A stretch of DNA of 17,213 nt from Chloroflexota bacterium (lineage in GTDB: Bacteria > Chloroflexota > Limnocylindria > Limnocylindrales > CSP1-4). This document shows positions 14,077 to 17,213 of this stretch, one piece after another (positions within the stretch are counted from its first letter, which is position 1; the number at the start of each line of letters is the position of its first letter). Where the stretch lies: the NCBI GenBank assembly GCA_005880805.1, contig VBFZ01000020.1:1-17213 (forward strand), in the 5' to 3' direction. Position numbers and translations under genes: made by a program. Below the pieces are notes generated by a model. The model searched no databases and was not told where the DNA came from. It saw only the letters and a list, made by a program, of their open reading frames with translations.

Positions 14077-16665
14077 GTGTCTCAGCTTTTGGAGACTATG
14101 CTCGGTGGCCGCACGCTGACCATCGAGACCGGCAAGCTCGCGCGTCTCGCGGGGGGCGCAGTCACCGTCCGGTTGGGTGACACGGTCGTGCTCGGCACGG
14201 CCAATCGCTCGGATCCGCGTCCGGGCCTCGACTTCTTCCCGCTCACGGTCGACTTCGAAGAGCGCATGTACGCCGCGGGCAAGATCCCCGGCGGTTTCAT
14301 CAAGCGCGAGTCCCGCCCGTCCGAGGCGGCCATTCTCGCGGACCGCCTGACCGACCGGCCGATCCGCCCCCTGTTCCCCGAGGGCTACAAGGACGACGTC
14401 CAGGTCGTGATCACCGTCCTGTCCACCGACCAGGAGAACGATCCGGACGTGCTCGGGACCGTGGCAGCGTCGGCCGCGCTCTCGATCAGCGACATCCCGT
14501 TCCAGGGCCCGATCGGCGCCGTGCGCGTCGGGCGGATCGACGGCGAGTTCGTCGTGAACCCGACCGTCAGCCAGCTGGCCGACTCGGAGCTCGACCTCAT
14601 CGTCGCCGGGACACGAGACGCGATCATGATGGTCGAGGCCGGCGCGAAGCTGCTGGGCGAGGACGTCATGGCCGACGCGATCCTGTTCGGCCACCGCTCG
14701 CTGCAGCCGCTCATCGACATCCAGGAGGAGCTGGCGCGGACGGTCGGCAAGGCGAAGAAGCTGCCCCTCCTCGAGCCGGGCACGGAGTCCGTTCTCGACT
14801 TTGTCAACCGCGTGAAGGCGGGCGGCGACTTCGTCGTCGTGGACGTCGAGACGACCGGGACCGACCCGAGGCTCGCGGACCTGATCGAGATCGGTGCCGC
14901 GCGGGTGTCGCGCGGTGAGATCACCGACCGCTGGTCGACGCTGGTCGATCCGGGACGGACGATCCCCGGCGTCCAGATGCACGGCCTGACGGACGACGAC
15001 GTCAGCGGCAAGCCGACGCCTCAGGAGGCCGTGCGGAGCCTCCTGGAATTCGTGGGCAAAGCGCCCATCGTCGGCCACAACGTCGGCTTCGACCTCGGCT
15101 TCCTTCAGGAAGCGCATGGCGACGGCTTCCGGTTCGAGCCGGGAACCTACTTCGACACGCTGGTCATCGCTCGTGAAGGCTTCCCGGGCTCACCCGAGTC
15201 CTACAAGCTGACCGACCTGGCCCGCTTCTTCGGAGTCGAGCACGACGGCAGCCATCGAGCGGAGCCGCACGCCGAGGCGACCGCGCAGCTGGTCCTCCAG
15301 TTCGCGGCGGACCTGCCCAACCGCCTGGACAACCTCCACGACGCCATCGGAATCGCAATCCGCGCCAACCGCGATCCGGAGGCCGACCCGGCGGGCCTGC
15401 TCGAGGCGGCCCGGCGGCAGGCGCGTGTCAGCAAGAGCCTGTTTGGTCTCGTCCACAAGAAGACCGTTCGCGAGCTGGTGCTCAACGAAGGTATTCGGAT
15501 GGACGGCCGCGGGCTCGACGACATCCGGCCGATTTCGGTCGAAGTCGGGCTGCTGCCGCGTGCGCACGGCTCGGGGCTGTTCACCCGCGGTCAGACCCAG
15601 GCGCTGTCCATCGCGACGCTCGGCCCGTCCTCGGACGTTCAGCGCATCGACACGATCAGCGCCGAGACCGAGAAGCGCTACCTCCACCACTACAACATGC
15701 CCCCTTATTCGACCGGCGAGAACAAGCCGATGCGCGGGCCGGGCCGGCGCGAGATCGGGCACGGCAACCTGGCCGAGCGCGCGCTCCTGCCCGTCCTGCC
15801 GTCCGCCGATGAGTTCCCCTATGTCATCCGGGTTGTCTCCGAGTGCGTGACTTCCAACGGCTCGACGTCGATGGCTTCGACGTGCGGCTCCACGCTGGCG
15901 CTCATGGATGCGGGCGTGCCCATCAAGGCGCCGGTGGCCGGCGCGGCAATGGGCTTGGTCACAGGTGAAGCCGGCAGGTTCGCGGTCCTGACAGACATCC
16001 TCGGCAAGGAGGATGCCTTCGGCGACATGGACTTCAAGGTCACCGGCACCCGCGAAGGCATCACCGCGCTCCAGATGGACATCAAGGTCCGGGGCATCAA
16101 CGAGGCGATCATTCGCGAGGGACTGGCCAAGGCCAACGCGGCCCGGATGCTCATCCTCGACAAGATGGTCGAGGTGCTCCCGACGGCCCGGACCGAGATG
16201 AGCGAATTCGCGCCGCGCATCATCACGATCAAGATTAATCCCGACAAGATCCGCGAGATCATTGGCAAGGGTGGCTCGATGATCCGCAAGATCCAGGAGG
16301 AGACCGGCACGCAGATCAATGTCGAGGACGACGGCTCGGTTGAGATCGCGGCCGTGTCCGGCGAGAACTCGCGCAAGGCGATCCAGTGGATCGAGAGCCT
16401 GACGCGGGACGTCGAGATCGGCGCCCTTTACCTCGGCAAGGTCACCCGGATCATGGGCTTCGGCGCTTTCGTCGAGATCCTGCCCGGCAAGGAAGGCCTC
16501 GTACGGATCGGCGAGCTGGCCGACTACCACGTGCCGTCCGTTGAGGACGTGGTTTCGGTCGGCGACGAGGTGATGGTGGTCGTCACCGAGATCGACCGCC
16601 AGGGCCGGATCAATCTCTCGCGCAAGGCCGCGATGCAGCGCCACCTCGCAAAAGAGCCCGTCTGA
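14077..16665 (+). CDS. pnp: Polyribonucleotide nucleotidyltransferase with inserted DEDDh exonuclease domain
   Basis: PNPase degrades RNA 3'-5' by phosphorolysis and can run in reverse to add tails. At 862 aa it is about 150 residues longer than usual. Order: RNase PH core 1 (about 4-215, with DFFPLTVDFEER and RPIRPLFPEG), the start of the helical linker (to about 248), an inserted DnaQ/PolC-type 3'-5' exonuclease domain (about 249-405), the rest of the linker (about 415-468), RNase PH core 2 (about 470-700), KH (IGKGG at 729-733) and S1 (about 780-852). Core 2 keeps its phosphorolytic site: SNGSTSMAS (593-601) and GDMDFK (649-654). The gene starts at GTG 14077 behind GAGAGG. Frame, codon use and flanking homology are continuous, so a sequencing chimera looks unlikely. 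I know of no characterised PNPase with this architecture. Confidence 0.95.
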   Translation: MSQLLETMLGGRTLTIETGKLARLAGGAVTVRLGDTVVLGTANRSDPRPGLDFFPLTVDFEERMYAAGKIPGGFIKRESRPSEAAILADRLTDRPIRPLFPEGYKDDVQVVITVLSTDQENDPDVLGTVAASAALSISDIPFQGPIGAVRVGRIDGEFVVNPTVSQLADSELDLIVAGTRDAIMMVEAGAKLLGEDVMADAILFGHRSLQPLIDIQEELARTVGKAKKLPLLEPGTESVLDFVNRVKAGGDFVVVDVETTGTDPRLADLIEIGAARVSRGEITDRWSTLVDPGRTIPGVQMHGLTDDDVSGKPTPQEAVRSLLEFVGKAPIVGHNVGFDLGFLQEAHGDGFRFEPGTYFDTLVIAREGFPGSPESYKLTDLARFFGVEHDGSHRAEPHAEATAQLVLQFAADLPNRLDNLHDAIGIAIRANRDPEADPAGLLEAARRQARVSKSLFGLVHKKTVRELVLNEGIRMDGRGLDDIRPISVEVGLLPRAHGSGLFTRGQTQALSIATLGPSSDVQRIDTISAETEKRYLHHYNMPPYSTGENKPMRGPGRREIGHGNLAERALLPVLPSADEFPYVIRVVSECVTSNGSTSMASTCGSTLALMDAGVPIKAPVAGAAMGLVTGEAGRFAVLTDILGKEDAFGDMDFKVTGTREGITALQMDIKVRGINEAIIREGLAKANAARMLILDKMVEVLPTARTEMSEFAPRIITIKINPDKIREIIGKGGSMIRKIQEETGTQINVEDDGSVEIAAVSGENSRKAIQWIESLTRDVEIGALYLGKVTRIMGFGAFVEILPGKEGLVRIGELADYHVPSVEDVVSVGDEVMVVVTEIDRQGRINLSRKAAMQRHLAKEPV
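14821..15291 (+). other. DEDDh (DnaQ/PolC-type) exonuclease domain within pnp
   Basis: Residues 249-405 of the PNPase. Exo I is FVVVDVETTGTDP (Asp256, Glu258), followed by the usual IEIGAARV strand and MHGLTDDDV (301-309). Exo II is IVGHNVGFDLGFL (His334, Asn335, Asp339). Then FDTLVIAR and YKLTDLARFFGVE lead into Exo III, SHRAEPHAEATAQL (His393). In PolC- and DinG-like relatives the last motif is HRAxxDA; here the Asp position is His398 (codon CAC at 15268-15270). Four of five catalytic positions are therefore canonical. Relatives of this fold act on DNA or RNA 3' ends with two metal ions. Which substrate it uses, and whether it is active, is not readable from the sequence. Confidence 0.93.
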
Positions 16666-16695
16666 CGAGCTGCCGGCTTCGCCGGTCGCGCGGGC

Positions 16696-17213
16696 GTGCC
16701 GTCAGCTGAAGGCGTAACCGCCGCCCGCGCACCGGTCCGGCATGCTCTGCGAGGGCGGCTCGCGCTCGCGGGTGCCGTCGCCCTCGTAACGCTCCTTGTC
16801 GGGGCCATTCGCTGGAACGTCGAAGAGCGCCACGCGACGGTTGACGTCTTCTATTACGCCCGCGAGGCACTGACCATCGCGGGAACGCCCCAGCCAGTGG
16901 CCGACGCCGAGGCCGCGCAGTTCACGTTCCAGATGCTGCATCCCCACGCAGTCGGGACGTATGCGCCGGAACCGCTGTTCATCTCGACCGATCCGCGCTA
17001 CCAGGGCACGTTCTCGCAGAGGATCTTCTACCCGCTCGTCTCGGCGGCCGGCGTGCCGTTCGTGGGGGTCAACGCTCTGATTGTGACCGCATGGCTGTCG
17101 GCGGTCGTCGCTGCGATGGCGATTGCGTTCGCGGTCCGGATGGGGACCGGTTCGAGCTTCCTCGGGTTCCTCGCGGCGCTCTTTCTCGTGGTGATGCCGG
17201 GCGGGCGCTACCT
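16696..17213 (+). CDS. Polytopic membrane protein, N-terminal part (possible GT-C glycosyltransferase)
   Basis: An open plus-strand frame from GTG 16696 runs off the window edge (172 residues visible, no stop). A basic N-terminus is followed by a transmembrane helix at about residues 21-39. A long presumably extracytoplasmic stretch follows (about 40-115) with VDVFYYAREALTIAG and STDPRYQGTFSQRIFYPLVSAAG, then hydrophobic segments at about 120-147 and 155-168. An acidic first external loop after one helix is the layout of GT-C membrane glycosyltransferases that use polyprenyl-phosphate sugars, but I see no diagnostic motif, so the function is a guess. The GTG start is uncertain because no good ribosome-binding site precedes it. 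It begins 30 nt after pnp and may be co-transcribed. Confidence 0.6.
   Translation, partial: MPSAEGVTAARAPVRHALRGRLALAGAVALVTLLVGAIRWNVEERHATVDVFYYAREALTIAGTPQPVADAEAAQFTFQMLHPHAVGTYAPEPLFISTDPRYQGTFSQRIFYPLVSAAGVPFVGVNALIVTAWLSAVVAAMAIAFAVRMGTGSSFLGFLAALFLVVMPGGRY

Noticed and set aside
14821..15291. Intein or mobile element as explanation for the pnp insert
   Set aside because: No splice-junction Cys/Ser and His-Asn motifs, no terminal repeats or target duplication; the segment matches a DEDDh exonuclease throughout.
15190..16644. 484-aa minus-strand frame opposite pnp, and a 393-aa one at 13936-15117
   Set aside because: Both are antisense shadows of the pnp coding frame with low-complexity Arg/Asp/His composition and no motifs.
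16674..16690. Hairpin CCGGC-TTC-GCCGG after pnp as a terminator
   Set aside because: Only a 5-bp stem with a 3-base loop and no T-run; the same CGGCTTCGCCGG string also occurs at 13500-13511, probably by chance in GC-rich DNA.

Overview
This is a GC-rich (strong G/C third-position bias), gene-dense chromosomal segment carrying conserved housekeeping genes. Gene content and order (frr-uppS-cdsA-dxr-rseP-ispG, then nusA-ylxR-infB-rbfA-nrnA-truB-ribF, then rpsO-pnp), a short IF2, the MEP isoprenoid pathway and NrnA rather than Orn suggest a high-GC, Gram-positive-like or Chloroflexota-type bacterium. My best guess is an uncultured Chloroflexota lineage. That placement is an inference from gene order and protein style; no marker here proves it. 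Nothing looks plasmid-, phage- or transposon-derived, and I see no tRNA, rRNA or CRISPR array.

Region 1 (1-5444): a tightly packed plus-strand operon. It runs from the 3' end of frr (ribosome recycling) through uppS (polyprenyl carrier lipid), cdsA (CDP-diacylglycerol), dxr, rseP (intramembrane protease) to ispG. Starts and stops overlap or nearly touch. dxr and ispG make isoprenoid precursors that feed UppS; CdsA and RseP belong to envelope biogenesis and surveillance.

Region 2 (5445-5873): a 429-nt gap where many bacteria carry rimP. I find no rimP. It holds inverted and direct repeats, a -10-like promoter and a textbook intrinsic terminator between that promoter and nusA, which looks like a leader attenuator.

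Region 3 (5874-12959): the transcription/translation operon nusA-ylxR-infB-rbfA-nrnA-truB-ribF. Two genes are odd. ylxR has no canonical start codon upstream of its conserved Cys motif. ribF is broken by an apparent internal deletion with frame change, and its riboflavin-kinase part lacks the kinase signature.

Region 4 (12960-13694): a hairpin terminator, a lone minus-strand YggT-like membrane protein gene, and a divergent intergenic region with a good promoter for rpsO.

Region 5 (13695-17213): rpsO, pnp, and the start of a polytopic membrane protein. pnp is the most striking gene in the window. Its PNPase has a complete-looking DnaQ/PolC-type (DEDDh) 3'-5' exonuclease domain spliced into the helical linker between the two RNase PH cores, giving 862 aa instead of about 700. 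The insert keeps four of the five canonical catalytic residues; the last Asp is replaced by His. With NrnA nearby, the window encodes several exonuclease activities for RNA turnover, and this chimeric PNPase is the best candidate for an undescribed system.
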